A stretch of DNA of 64,000 nucleotides from Ewingella allii (GTDB taxonomy: Bacteria > Pseudomonadota > Gammaproteobacteria > Enterobacterales > Enterobacteriaceae): contig NZ_JAWUDN010000001.1 in the NCBI RefSeq assembly GCF_044430645.1, positions 682,001 to 746,000 of the forward strand. Reading direction: 5' to 3'. Of this stretch, positions 35,877-44,564 are shown one piece after another. The number at the start of each line of letters is the position of its first letter. The first letter of the stretch is position 1. The position numbers were made by a program, and so were the translations under genes. The notes under the pieces are model-generated. The model saw only the letters and a list, made by a program, of their open reading frames with translations, had not been told where the DNA came from and made no database searches.

Positions 35877-37248
35877 TTCACTGGTCAATCGCGGTATGGA
35901 CCGGCACCTGCGCCTCGCGGTGACCGGTCTTAGCCGCAGCGGCAAAACCGCCTTTATTACCGCCTTCGTCAATCAGCTGCTGCACCTACACAGCGGCGCA
36001 CGTTTACCCCTTTTCTCCGCCGCCCGCGAAGAGCGCCTGCTTGGCGTCAAGCGCGTGCCGCAGCGCGATCTCGGTATCTCTCGCTTTACTTACGATGAAG
36101 GCATTGCCCAGCTGCACGGTACGCCGCCGAACTGGCCGACGCCGACGCGCGGCGTCAGTGAAATCCGCCTGGCCCTGCGCTATCGCTCCAATGAGTCGCT
36201 GCTGCGCCACTTCAAAGATACTTCCACGCTCTATTTAGAAATTGTCGATTATCCCGGCGAATGGCTGCTGGATTTGCCAATGCTGGAGCAGAACTATCTC
36301 GACTGGTCGCGGCAGATGGCGGGCCTGCTGCAAGGGGATCGCGCCGAATGGGCCAAGCCTTGGTTGGAACTCTGTCAGCAGTGTGACCCACTGGACCCGG
36401 CCGACGAAAACCAGTTGGCGGCCATCGCTCAGGCCTATACCGACTACCTGCATCGTTGCAAACAGGAAGGCTTGCACTTCATTCAGCCGGGGCGCTTTGT
36501 GCTGCCGGGTGACTTGGCCGGCGCACCGGCGCTGCAATTCTTCCCATGGCCTGAGATGCAAAAGTACAGCGACGCCCAGCTGGCGCAGGCCGACAAGAAC
36601 AGTAATTTAGGCATGCTGCGTGCGCGGTTTGACTATTACTGCCAGTCGGTGGTGAAGGGCTTCTATAAGGATCACTTCGTCCGTTTCGACCGCCAAATTG
36701 TGCTGGTGGACTGCCTCCAGCCCTTAAACAGCGGGCCGCAGGCGTTTAACGACATGCGACTGGCGCTGACGCAGCTGATGCAGAGTTTCCACTATGGCAA
36801 GCGCACGCTGTTCCGCCGGCTGTTCAATCCTTGCATCGACAAGCTGATGTTTGCCGCCACCAAGGCTGACCATATTACGGGCGATCAGCATGCCAATCTG
36901 GTGTCGCTGCTCCAACAATTGGTGCAGGAGGCGTGGCAGAACGCCGCCTTTGAAGGCATCAGCATGGACTGCGCGGGTTTAGCCTCGGTACAGGCCACCG
37001 AAACCGGGATAGTGGAATATCAGGGCCAGTCAGTGCCTGCCTTGAAGGGGCATCGTCTGCAAGACGGCGCGCCCCTCACAGTGTTCCCCGGAGAAGTGCC
37101 TGCCAGACTGCCAGGCGCGGCATTTTGGCAGCAGCAAGGATTCCATTTTGATGAATTCCGCCCGCGCGAAACCAGCGTGGACGCGCCTTTGCCGCACATT
37201 CGGCTGGACGCCGTGATGGAGTTTTTACTGGGAGATAAAATGCGATGA
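35851..37248 (+). CDS. ycjX: YcjX-family P-loop GTPase/ATPase
   Basis: 465 residues, the E. coli length. Walker A GLSRSGKT at residues 27-34, Walker B-like LYLEIVDYPGEW, and a long C-terminal part near-identical to E. coli (FDRQIVLVDCLQPLNSGPQAFNDMRLALTQLMQSF). Part of the extended Psp regulon and transcribed with pspABCD; its role is unclear. The start follows GGAG inside pspD. Confidence 0.93.
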   Translation: MKRLQNEFNSLVNRGMDRHLRLAVTGLSRSGKTAFITAFVNQLLHLHSGARLPLFSAAREERLLGVKRVPQRDLGISRFTYDEGIAQLHGTPPNWPTPTRGVSEIRLALRYRSNESLLRHFKDTSTLYLEIVDYPGEWLLDLPMLEQNYLDWSRQMAGLLQGDRAEWAKPWLELCQQCDPLDPADENQLAAIAQAYTDYLHRCKQEGLHFIQPGRFVLPGDLAGAPALQFFPWPEMQKYSDAQLAQADKNSNLGMLRARFDYYCQSVVKGFYKDHFVRFDRQIVLVDCLQPLNSGPQAFNDMRLALTQLMQSFHYGKRTLFRRLFNPCIDKLMFAATKADHITGDQHANLVSLLQQLVQEAWQNAAFEGISMDCAGLASVQATETGIVEYQGQSVPALKGHRLQDGAPLTVFPGEVPARLPGAAFWQQQGFHFDEFRPRETSVDAPLPHIRLDAVMEFLLGDKMR

Positions 37249-38312
37249 GCGAACCTATCAAACCGCGTATCGATTTCGAACAGAATATCAAGGAGCCGGA
37301 ACAGCCCGTGTTGCGCGCCGGTCAGGCGTTTGACGGCGTTCAGGCCGAGCGCTTTTTGCCGGTTTCCAGCGAAGCCGAGATTGAGCAGCAAGAGGGCGAA
37401 GCCGAGGCGGTGATTAACCGCGCGCTGAAGCCGCGCCGCAGCCTGTGGGGCAAAATGGTGCGTCTTGGCGCCGCCGTGTTTGGCGTCAGCGTGATAGCTC
37501 AGGGCGTGCAGTGGGTGCATACCGCGTGGATCCAGCAGGATTGGGTTGCGCTGGGTGCTTGCACCGCGGGCGGGCTAATCGTGGTGGCGGGCGTCGGTTC
37601 GCTGCTCACCGAATGGCGGCGTTTGTATCGCCTGCGCCAGCGTGCCGACGAGCGCGACGTTGCTCGCGATTTGCTGCACAGTCATGGGTTAGGGCAGGGG
37701 CGCGCTTTCTGTGAGAAGTTGGCCGGGCAGGCCGGGCTGGATAAAAGCCATCCGGCCTTGCAGCGTTGGCAGGCTTCTCTGCACGAAACCCAGAATGATC
37801 GCGAAGTGGTTGAGCTTTATGCCCGGCTGGTCCAGCCGGTATTAGACGCTCAGGCGCGGCGCGAAATCAGCAATTCGGCGGCCGAGTCGGCGCTGATGAT
37901 CGCCGTCAGCCCGCTGGCGCTGGTGGATATGGCCTTTATCGCCTGGCGCAATTTGCGTCTGGTGAATCGCATCGCCGTGCTGTATGGCATTGAGTTGGGC
38001 TATTTCAGCCGCCTGCGCCTGTTCCGACTGGTGATGTTGAATATCGCTTTTGCCGGGGCGTCTGAAATGGTGCGCGAAGTGGGTATGGACTGGATGTCGC
38101 AGGACTTGGCGGCTCGCCTTTCGGCCCGTGCGGCGCAGGGGATTGGTGCCGGGTTGCTGACCGCCCGTTTAGGTATCAAAACCATGGAGCTTTGCCGCCC
38201 GCTGCCTTGGCTGGAAGGGGATAAGCCGAAGCTGGGAGATTTCCGCAGTGAGTTAATCGGCAAGCTGAAGGCTAGCATGGTGAAAACCGATAAGCGCAAT
38301 GTTGGGGTGTAG
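37245..38312 (+). CDS. ycjF: YcjF, DUF697 inner-membrane protein
   Basis: 355 residues (E. coli 353). The N-terminal region is soluble, two transmembrane segments lie around residues 70-125, and the C-terminal domain is DUF697 (ESALMIAVSPLALVDMAFIAWRNLRLVNRIAVLYGIELGY). It overlaps ycjX in an ATGA, so the two are coupled. Function unknown; co-induced with Psp. In E. coli tyrR follows; here the microcin-like locus does. Confidence 0.92.
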   Translation: MSEPIKPRIDFEQNIKEPEQPVLRAGQAFDGVQAERFLPVSSEAEIEQQEGEAEAVINRALKPRRSLWGKMVRLGAAVFGVSVIAQGVQWVHTAWIQQDWVALGACTAGGLIVVAGVGSLLTEWRRLYRLRQRADERDVARDLLHSHGLGQGRAFCEKLAGQAGLDKSHPALQRWQASLHETQNDREVVELYARLVQPVLDAQARREISNSAAESALMIAVSPLALVDMAFIAWRNLRLVNRIAVLYGIELGYFSRLRLFRLVMLNIAFAGASEMVREVGMDWMSQDLAARLSARAAQGIGAGLLTARLGIKTMELCRPLPWLEGDKPKLGDFRSELIGKLKASMVKTDKRNVGV

Positions 38313-38328
38313 CTAATTGGTTTTCGGC

Positions 38329-38358
38329 AAAAAGAAGGCGCTCACCGAGGTGAGCGCC
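38329..38358 (-). terminator. Terminator of the microcin precursor (and hairpin after ycjF)
   Basis: GGCGCTCACC (38337-38346) pairs with GGTGAGCGCC (38349-38358). On the minus strand TTCTTTTT follows, placing a proper terminator 64 bases past the precursor gene. On the plus strand it lacks a T-run. Confidence 0.75.
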
Positions 38359-38422
38359 TGTATGAACCCAATCGTAAACTCAGGTTGTGAGCTCTTAGGT
38401 TTAGATGCTATTAACCGCCAGA

Positions 38423-38614
38423 CTAGGAGTTCAAATAATTGTAAGCTCTACCCAGCCCGTCTGAAATTTGGCCATAAGCCTTATTCACCGCATTACTGGT
38501 ATCATCTACCGCTTTTTGACCAAAGTTTGACAGGCGGTCAGCAACTTTATTTACATCTTCCGACCAACCAGCACCATTAACCATTTCAATGTCACGTTCT
38601 GTTAACTGTTTCAT
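38423..38614 (-). CDS. Microcin V-like precursor peptide with Gly-Ala leader
   Basis: 63 residues. The first 15, MKQLTERDIEMVNGA, align without gaps to the microcin V leader MRTLTLNELDSVSGG: basic residue 2, Leu4, Thr5, acidic 8, Leu/Ile9, acidic 10, Val12, Gly14, Gly/Ala15. Cleavage after Ala15 would release a 48-residue peptide beginning GWSEDVNKV, without cysteine, nearly neutral (six acidic, five basic), helix-prone and ending in an aromatic tail (RAYNYLNS). The start codon follows AGAGGA. The matching exporter genes lie on the opposite strand 570 bases away. The antibacterial role is inferred from leader and exporter; it could also be a signalling peptide. No homologue was recognised by name. 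Confidence 0.75.
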   Translation of the reverse strand: MKQLTERDIEMVNGAGWSEDVNKVADRLSNFGQKAVDDTSNAVNKAYGQISDGLGRAYNYLNS

Positions 38615-38642
38615 CTTGGGTCATCCTCTTAGTTTGTGAAAA

Positions 38643-38667
38643 CTGAGATCCCGACGTCCTGAGATCC
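38643..38667. repeat. Direct repeats upstream of the precursor gene
   Basis: CTGAGATCC occurs at 38643-38651 and 38659-38667, a 16-base period with the palindrome GACGTC between, about 30-50 bases before the precursor start. This could be a regulator site. Confidence 0.5.
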
Positions 38668-39133
38668 GATGAATACAGGAGTAAGAAAGATATTTGTTTC
38701 GTACTCATGTCTTCATGTGACTTAAGCCTAGGACACTCAGCGGCTGAGGGGATTAGGAATAATCTCCATAAATGTAATATCTATGTAATTCATTGATTTT
38801 AAATGAATTAAAATTTTAGCTTTTTGATATTTATATTTATCCGTCATTCATCATTCTTAGTGATTATTAAATAAGCTGATGAGAGCATTGCGAAAATGTC
38901 TATTTCCCGCTGATCAACCTGTTTAGTTTTTGTTTATTTAAAGCCGAGATTGATATAACTATTTTGCTATTGCTTAGCAGATAATCAGCAAAGGAAATAT
39001 TCACGCAGCGTAATTGAATATTAGAGCCGAAACTTTTAAATTGGTGATAAATAAAGCAGAGGTCAACTTTATCAATAAACTCATCTATTTCAGAGGAATC
39101 ACGGTTGCCACTTTACCCACCCCTGACTATCTT

Positions 39134-39175
39134 TCAATGAACATTATCCAGAGGTTTCAACATCATGTTCATTGA
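39134..39175. repeat. Inverted repeat just upstream of the exporter genes
   Basis: TCAATGAACA (39134-39143) and TGTTCATTGA (39166-39175) are perfect 10-base arms 22 bases apart. The right arm ends against the GAGGG ribosome-binding region of the fusion-protein gene, so it could be an operator or a leader hairpin affecting translation. Confidence 0.6.
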
Positions 39176-39187
39176 GGGTTAAGCTAG

Positions 39188-40474
39188 ATGCTCTTTCGCA
39201 AAGAAGTAAATGAACATCAACAGAACCACTGGGCCGGTAAGGCACTTCTGTTAGCGGGGTGGCCGGTTTGGGTAGTCACCTCGCTGACTGCTCTCTTTCT
39301 TATCGCGCTGCTCAGTTTCTTGATTTTCTCCAATTACACTCGCCGGATTAATGTGAGTGGCGAAGTGATCACTCAGCCTCATAGCATTAATTTATTCAGT
39401 CCGGAGCAGGGTGTGATCACTAATCTGATGGTGGAAACCGGCAAAACGGTCAAAAAGGGCCAGCCGCTGTATCAAATTGACGTCAGCCGGGTGACTCAGG
39501 CCGGTAATGTCAGCACCACCACGCTGTCGGCGATTAATAAACAGCGTGACCAGATAGACACCATCATTAATCAGTTGCAAAACAACAAGCGCACTACGCT
39601 GGACAATTTGCAGCAGCAGCTCGAGCAATATGAGAAGGCGCACAAGGTGTCGCAGGACATGGTGGCGTCGGCGCAGCAAGGGCTGGATGCGATGAAAAAA
39701 AGCATGCAGAACTATGGCGCTTATCAGCGCAAGGGATTAATTAATACCGATCAGCTGAATAACCAGCGCTATCTGTTCTATCAACAGCAAACCTCCTTCC
39801 AAAGCCTTAATACGCAATCCATCCAAGAATCATTGCAGATAACCAACTTGCGCAGTGAGCTGGTGACACGCGCCGCCGATTTCGACAACCAGATTTCGCA
39901 GTACGGCGTGCAGCGCAATGACTTAGACCGCCAGCTGGCCGAGGCCGATGCTAAAGGCTCGCTACTGATCACTGCGCCGACCGACGGCAAGATCTCCTCA
40001 CTCAGCGTGACGCCGGGGCAGATGGTCAATGCCGGTGACAGCCTGGCGCAATTGGTTCCGGCCAAGAATTCACCTTTCTTTCTGGTAGCGTGGCTGCCCA
40101 ATGAAAGCGTGCCTTACGTCAAGCCGGGGGAGGAGATCAATATTCGCTACGAAGCCTATCCGTTTGAAAAATATGGCCAGTTCCCCGGAAGAGTTGAGTC
40201 CGTTTCCTCCGCACCGGTGTCCGAGCAGGAGTTGAACTCTTACTCTAGCGCGCCGAAGAACCCTAATGGCACGGTCAGCGGGCCTTATTACAAAGTGATT
40301 GTTTCCTTAGATAAAAGCCAGCTCAACTGGCATGGCGAAACGCTCAATTTATCCAGTGGCATGAAAGCGGAGTCTACGATGTTCCTCGAAAAACGCCCGC
40401 TCTATCAGTGGATGCTATCTCCGTATTACAGCATGAAGAAAAGTGTGGTGGGGCCGATCAATGAATCTCGATAA
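39188..40474 (+). CDS. CvaA/MchE-type membrane fusion protein of a microcin exporter
   Basis: 428 residues of the HlyD family. One N-terminal membrane helix (about 25-50, VWVVTSLTALFLIALLSFLIFSNYTRR), a lipoyl half (GEVITQPHSINLFSPEQGVITNLMVETGKTVKKGQPLYQID), a long coiled-coil hairpin (about 105-250), the second lipoyl half (LLITAPTDGKISSLSVTPGQMVNAGDSL) and a C-terminal beta domain. It should bridge the ABC transporter and the chromosomal TolC, which is not in this window. It overlaps the ABC gene by 14 bases. Confidence 0.88.
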   Translation: MLFRKEVNEHQQNHWAGKALLLAGWPVWVVTSLTALFLIALLSFLIFSNYTRRINVSGEVITQPHSINLFSPEQGVITNLMVETGKTVKKGQPLYQIDVSRVTQAGNVSTTTLSAINKQRDQIDTIINQLQNNKRTTLDNLQQQLEQYEKAHKVSQDMVASAQQGLDAMKKSMQNYGAYQRKGLINTDQLNNQRYLFYQQQTSFQSLNTQSIQESLQITNLRSELVTRAADFDNQISQYGVQRNDLDRQLAEADAKGSLLITAPTDGKISSLSVTPGQMVNAGDSLAQLVPAKNSPFFLVAWLPNESVPYVKPGEEINIRYEAYPFEKYGQFPGRVESVSSAPVSEQELNSYSSAPKNPNGTVSGPYYKVIVSLDKSQLNWHGETLNLSSGMKAESTMFLEKRPLYQWMLSPYYSMKKSVVGPINESR

Positions 40475-42560
40475 CGTGCGCGAACTGGCAAACAGTCTGC
40501 ATTTCGGCTTTCGTCATAAAGTCCCGCAAATCATACAAACCGAGGCCGCCGAGTGCGGGTTGGCCTGTCTGGCGATGGTCTGCGGTTATCACGGCAAGCA
40601 TGTTGATTTGCAGAGTCTGCGCCAGCGTTTTGGCATTTCATCTCGTGGCGCGACCCTGCGCACCCTGATGGATATTGCCACCTCGGTGGAGCTGAAGTCT
40701 CGCGCCCTTAAGCTCGACATTGATGAGCTGAATGCGCTGAAAACCCCCTGCATTCTGCACTGGGATCTTAACCATTTCGTGGTGCTGGTGGCGGTGAAGC
40801 AGGGCAAAGTGATTATTCACGACCCGGCCTTTGGTCAGCGCTCGCTGGGTATCCGCGAGGTGTCTGAACATTTCACCGGCGTGGCGCTGGAGCTGTGGCC
40901 TGACAGCGGCTTTACCTCGGAAAAGCCGCGCGTTCGCCTGAATCTGCGCAAAATGATGGGCAACGTCAGCGGCTTAATCCCGGCGCTGACCAAGATTTTC
41001 TGCCTATCGCTGATGATTGAGTCGGTCAACCTGCTACTGCCGGTCGGCATGCAGTTGGTCATGGACCACGTGATCCCCGCCAAAGACCCCGACCTGCTGA
41101 CTCTGATTTGCCTCGGGCTGCTGTTCTTCATCATCTTCCGCACCGGCGTGAGCATGCTGCGCGCCTGGACCTCTTTGGTGATGAGTACGCTGATTGACGT
41201 GCAGTGGAAAGCGCGGCTGTTTGACCACCTGCTCAAGCTGCCGCTGGACTATTTCGAGAAGCGAAAACTGGGCGATATTCAGTCGCGCTTTACCTCTCTC
41301 GACACGCTGCGCACCACGCTGACCACTAACGTGGTCAACAGTATTATCGACGGCATCATGTCCATCGGCCTGATTGTGATGATGGTGCTGTACGGCGGCT
41401 GGCTGATATGGGTCATTCTTGGCTTCACCGCGATTTACGTCATCTTTAGGCTTTCGACCTATAACGCCTATCGGCAGGTGTCCGAGGAGCAAATTGTCAA
41501 AAGCGCCCGTGCCGGTTCCCACTTTATGGAAACCTTGTATGGCATTAGTACGCTGAAGGCGCTGGGGCTGTCGAAGACGCGCGCCAACTTCTGGCTCAAT
41601 ATGAACATTGATAACGCCAATGCCACGGTGCGCAAGACTAAGTTTGAGATGATGTTTGCCGGCGGTAATACGCTGATTGCCACTCTCGATCAGGTGGCGT
41701 TGCTGTGGCTGGGGGCGAGTCAGGTGATCGACGGCCATATGACATTAGGGATGTTTGTCGCCTTCAACACCTATCGCGGGCAGTTCTCCGAGCGCGCGGC
41801 CAACCTGCTCAATATGGTTTTACAGCTGAGGATGCTTTCGCTACACCGCGATCGTATCGCCGATATCGCGCTGACCGACACCGAGAAGAGCTTGCCCGAG
41901 CGCGAACTGCTGCGCGGCGGCGAGGCGGCGTCCCTCGACGTGCGCGACCTGGTGTTCCAGTATGACAGCCTGTCCGCGCCATTAATCAACGGCCTGAACC
42001 TGTCCGTGGCGGCGGGAGAGAGTGTGGCGATTGTTGGGCCGTCTGGGCAAGGTAAAACCACGCTGATGAAGATCATGACCGGGCTGCTGTCGCCTACGCA
42101 GGGCCGCGTATTGATTAACGGCATGGATATTACTACCGCCGGTTTGAACAATTACCGCAGCTGTATTGCCTGTGTGTTGCAGGACGACACGCTGTTTGCC
42201 GGTTCAATTGGCGAGAACATTGCCAGCTTTGATGAGCAGAAGGATGAGGCGCGCATTGTGGATTGTGCTCGCCGTTGCAACATTCATGATGATATTGAAA
42301 AGATGCCGATGGGCTATGAAACGCTGATCAGCGAGTTAGGCAACAGTTTGTCTGGCGGGCAGAAACAGCGGTTATTGATTGCCCGCGCGCTCTACCGTCG
42401 CCCGGCGATTCTGTTCCTTGATGAAGCGACCAGCCATTTAGATCTGGATAATGAATCCAAGATTAATCAGGCCATCAGCGAACTGGAGATCACCAGGATC
42501 TTCATCGCCCATCGGCCATCCACCATAGAAACGGCAGATCGGGTGATTAAGCTCGGCTAG
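40461..42560 (+). CDS. Peptidase-containing ABC exporter (CvaB-type, microcin processing)
   Basis: 699 residues from the ATG at 40461. An N-terminal C39 peptidase domain with Cys32 (EAAECGLACLAM), His105 (LNHFVVLV) and Asp121 (IHDPAFG), the same numbering as CvaB. Then six membrane segments (about 160-430) and an ATPase domain with Walker A GPSGQGKTT, signature LSGGQKQR, Walker B AILFLDEATSHLD and H-loop His (IAHRPS). It would cleave double-glycine-type leaders and export the peptide. No competing substrate is seen nearby except the divergent 63-residue precursor. Confidence 0.92.
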   Translation: MNLDNVRELANSLHFGFRHKVPQIIQTEAAECGLACLAMVCGYHGKHVDLQSLRQRFGISSRGATLRTLMDIATSVELKSRALKLDIDELNALKTPCILHWDLNHFVVLVAVKQGKVIIHDPAFGQRSLGIREVSEHFTGVALELWPDSGFTSEKPRVRLNLRKMMGNVSGLIPALTKIFCLSLMIESVNLLLPVGMQLVMDHVIPAKDPDLLTLICLGLLFFIIFRTGVSMLRAWTSLVMSTLIDVQWKARLFDHLLKLPLDYFEKRKLGDIQSRFTSLDTLRTTLTTNVVNSIIDGIMSIGLIVMMVLYGGWLIWVILGFTAIYVIFRLSTYNAYRQVSEEQIVKSARAGSHFMETLYGISTLKALGLSKTRANFWLNMNIDNANATVRKTKFEMMFAGGNTLIATLDQVALLWLGASQVIDGHMTLGMFVAFNTYRGQFSERAANLLNMVLQLRMLSLHRDRIADIALTDTEKSLPERELLRGGEAASLDVRDLVFQYDSLSAPLINGLNLSVAAGESVAIVGPSGQGKTTLMKIMTGLLSPTQGRVLINGMDITTAGLNNYRSCIACVLQDDTLFAGSIGENIASFDEQKDEARIVDCARRCNIHDDIEKMPMGYETLISELGNSLSGGQKQRLLIARALYRRPAILFLDEATSHLDLDNESKINQAISELEITRIFIAHRPSTIETADRVIKLG

Positions 42561-42572
42561 GGATTGAATCAG

Positions 42573-42607
42573 GCCTTCTCTTCGGGATTGGGGGGAAGGC
42601 TTGGTTT
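42573..42607 (+). terminator. Possible terminator of the exporter operon
   Basis: GCCTTC (42573-42578) pairs with GAAGGC (42595-42600), extended inward by G-U pairs, followed by TTGGTTT. The T-tract is weak. Confidence 0.4.
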
Positions 42608-42708
42608 AAGGTCTAGAATAGGGTTGGAATTAAAACAATAAAAGATAAATGTTGTTGTTTTAGATTGTTTTTTTTATCGAGAAGGAATTCAGACTTGATG
42701 CTTGGAGA

Positions 42709-42793
<85 letters not shown>

Positions 42794-42860
42794 ACGAAAT
42801 TCGTGGATTTCGAATTGTTTACTACATACTGCATTCAACGCTTCGGCTGTTGCGGTGAAC

Positions 42861-42895
42861 GGGGCGCATAATACCAAATGAAACTGCGGTGTAAA
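42861..42895 (-). promoter_or_regulatory. tRNA-Tyr promoter with stringent discriminator
   Basis: On the minus strand TTTACA (42890-42895), a 16-base spacer, TATTAT (42868-42873), then GCGCCCC. The GC-rich discriminator is the hallmark of ppGpp-controlled stable-RNA promoters. The leader to the mature tRNA is about 70 bases. Confidence 0.85.
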
Positions 42896-42983
42896 GTCCT
42901 GAAACCGCTAAAAATGTTCGTTTGTTGTTTTTTTGCCCTTGGCGGTGCTTCTCTGAACAAAAAACACCGCCAATTTAGGCGAA

Positions 42984-43832
42984 TTACAGAATAACAGTGC
43001 GATTGCCGTAAACAAACACGCGCTGGGCGAGTACGCGATACAGCGCGCGACTCAGCACGTTTTTCTCCACGTCACGACCGGCGCGCATCATATCTTCTGC
43101 CGTATAGGTGTGATCGACGTTGATAGTGTCCTGCATGATGATTGGACCTTCGTCCAGGCTGTCATTCACATAGTGCGCCGTCGCGCCGATAATTTTCACG
43201 CCGCGCTCATAGGCCTGATGATAAGGGCGCGCGCCGATAAAGGCGGGCAGGAAGGAGTGGTGAATGTTGATAACCTGATGCGGATAATGCTGTACAAAGC
43301 CCGGCGTCAGCACGCGCATGTATTTCGCTAACACCACGTAATCCGGCTGATATTGGTCGATTTGCTCCATCATTGCGCTGTCATGCTGCTCGCGCGTCAG
43401 GCCTTCGTGGCTGACTAAGTGGAACGGAATATCAAAACGCTCAACCAGCGTTTGCAGCGTGTCATGGTTGCCAATAACTGCGGCGATTTCAACATCCAAA
43501 CCGCCATAGGCCGATTTCATCAGCAAATCGCCCAGACAGTGGGCTTCTTTGGTCACCAAAATCACAATGCGACGGCGATCGGTGCTATGCAACTCGCGCA
43601 CTGAGCCTTTCGGCAGCGCGCTGTCGAGATCGGCCAATAGCGTATTATCGTTGAAAATCCCTTCAAGCTCTGTACGCATGAAAAAACGCCCGGTGCGGTG
43701 ATCAACGAACTCGTTGTTTTGCACGATGTTCAATTCATGCTTGTAGCAAATGTTGGTGATCTTGGCGATCAGGCCCTTAGCATCCGGGCAAATGGTGCGT
43801 AATACCTTAGTTTGTATATTTTGTTGCGGCAT
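42984..43832 (-). CDS. purU: Formyltetrahydrofolate deformylase
   Basis: 282 residues. N-terminal ACT regulatory domain (about 8-85, LRTICPDAKGLIAKITNICYKHELNIV) and a formyltransferase-fold catalytic domain with the conserved NIHHSFLPAF and DEGPIIMQ motifs (Asn, His, Asp). It releases formate from 10-formyl-THF for PurT-dependent purine synthesis and balances the one-carbon pool. Confidence 0.96.
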   Translation of the reverse strand: MPQQNIQTKVLRTICPDAKGLIAKITNICYKHELNIVQNNEFVDHRTGRFFMRTELEGIFNDNTLLADLDSALPKGSVRELHSTDRRRIVILVTKEAHCLGDLLMKSAYGGLDVEIAAVIGNHDTLQTLVERFDIPFHLVSHEGLTREQHDSAMMEQIDQYQPDYVVLAKYMRVLTPGFVQHYPHQVINIHHSFLPAFIGARPYHQAYERGVKIIGATAHYVNDSLDEGPIIMQDTINVDHTYTAEDMMRAGRDVEKNVLSRALYRVLAQRVFVYGNRTVIL

Positions 43833-43891
43833 GGGGGTGTGGATCCTGTCCTAAGCGTCTACTGGATATCGTTAAAATAGTGCGGGCAGAA

Positions 43892-44356
43892 TCAGCGACC
43901 GCAACACTTCTTATATTTTTTACCTGAACCACAGGGGCAAATGTCGTTCCTGCCCGGCTGGGGTTTAATTCCGTCAATATAGTACCAGCGTTCATTCACG
44001 CGAAGAAAGCGCGAACGCTCGTGAACTAAATGAATCTCTTCTGTATCTGGCTCTTTAAAACGAGCGGCAAATTCTACATAACCTTCATCTGCCTGCTTAC
44101 CCGGCTGTGCGTCGATGACGTTCAACCCCAACCAATGGGTATTTTTAAAACCCTCTTCGAGACTCTCTCTCCAGCGTTCTGGCTGGCAGTCTGCATGCCA
44201 GGTGGCAATCAAATAATCAGCATCTTGCATGGCATAAGCACTGTAGCGCGAGCGCATCAAGGCTGAAGGCGTCGGGGCAATTTGGGCGTTAAGTAAAAAA
44301 GGCTGGCAGCACTTTTCGAATACTTCTCCACTCCCGCAAGGGCAAGGCTGTGACAA
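43892..44356 (-). CDS. ychJ: YchJ, SEC-C zinc-binding protein
   Basis: 154 residues. An N-terminal cysteine motif (CPCGSGEVFEKCC), the YchJ core (SALMRSRYSAYAMQDADYLIATWH) and a C-terminal SEC-C zinc motif (CPCGSGKKYKKCC). The start is placed at TTG 44356, which has a strong AGGAG five bases before it and gives the family N-terminus; the frame also opens at a TTG ten codons earlier. Function unknown, probably zinc-dependent interaction. Divergent from rssB. Confidence 0.88.
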   Translation of the reverse strand: MSQPCPCGSGEVFEKCCQPFLLNAQIAPTPSALMRSRYSAYAMQDADYLIATWHADCQPERWRESLEEGFKNTHWLGLNVIDAQPGKQADEGYVEFAARFKEPDTEEIHLVHERSRFLRVNERWYYIDGIKPQPGRNDICPCGSGKKYKKCCGR

Positions 44357-44564
44357 AATAGCTCCTGAATGGCGTTGGCAGCGCAAGGCGCGCTATTGAA
44401 TGCAAGTTGGCGATATGTTACCTAACAACCTCGCTGGCTGACAACGCACTTACTGAGGGTTGTTCCTCGGTCATTAACTCGTCCTTGCACGAATCTGACA
44501 ATTCTGACAAGCAAAATCGGGTTTTATGGGCCACTATTAAGAGAAGATATGCAGGGGGACCCCG

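Larger units (their letters stand above)
38615..39187. other. AT-rich divergent region of the microcin-like locus
   Basis: About 570 bases, clearly richer in A+T than the flanks. It should hold promoters for the precursor and the exporter. It has direct repeats near the precursor and an inverted repeat near the exporter, both listed separately. No immunity-like membrane peptide of 50-110 residues was found on either strand; the best alternative frame is 36 codons and has no convincing ribosome-binding site. Confidence 0.6.

Noticed and set aside
38737..38847. 36-codon minus-strand frame in the microcin intergenic region, considered as an immunity peptide
   Set aside because: Weak ribosome-binding site, no membrane segment, and shorter than known immunity proteins.
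42939..42972. TTGGCGGTG / CACCGCCAA hairpin after purU as a terminator
   Set aside because: On the minus strand an A-run, not a T-run, follows the stem.
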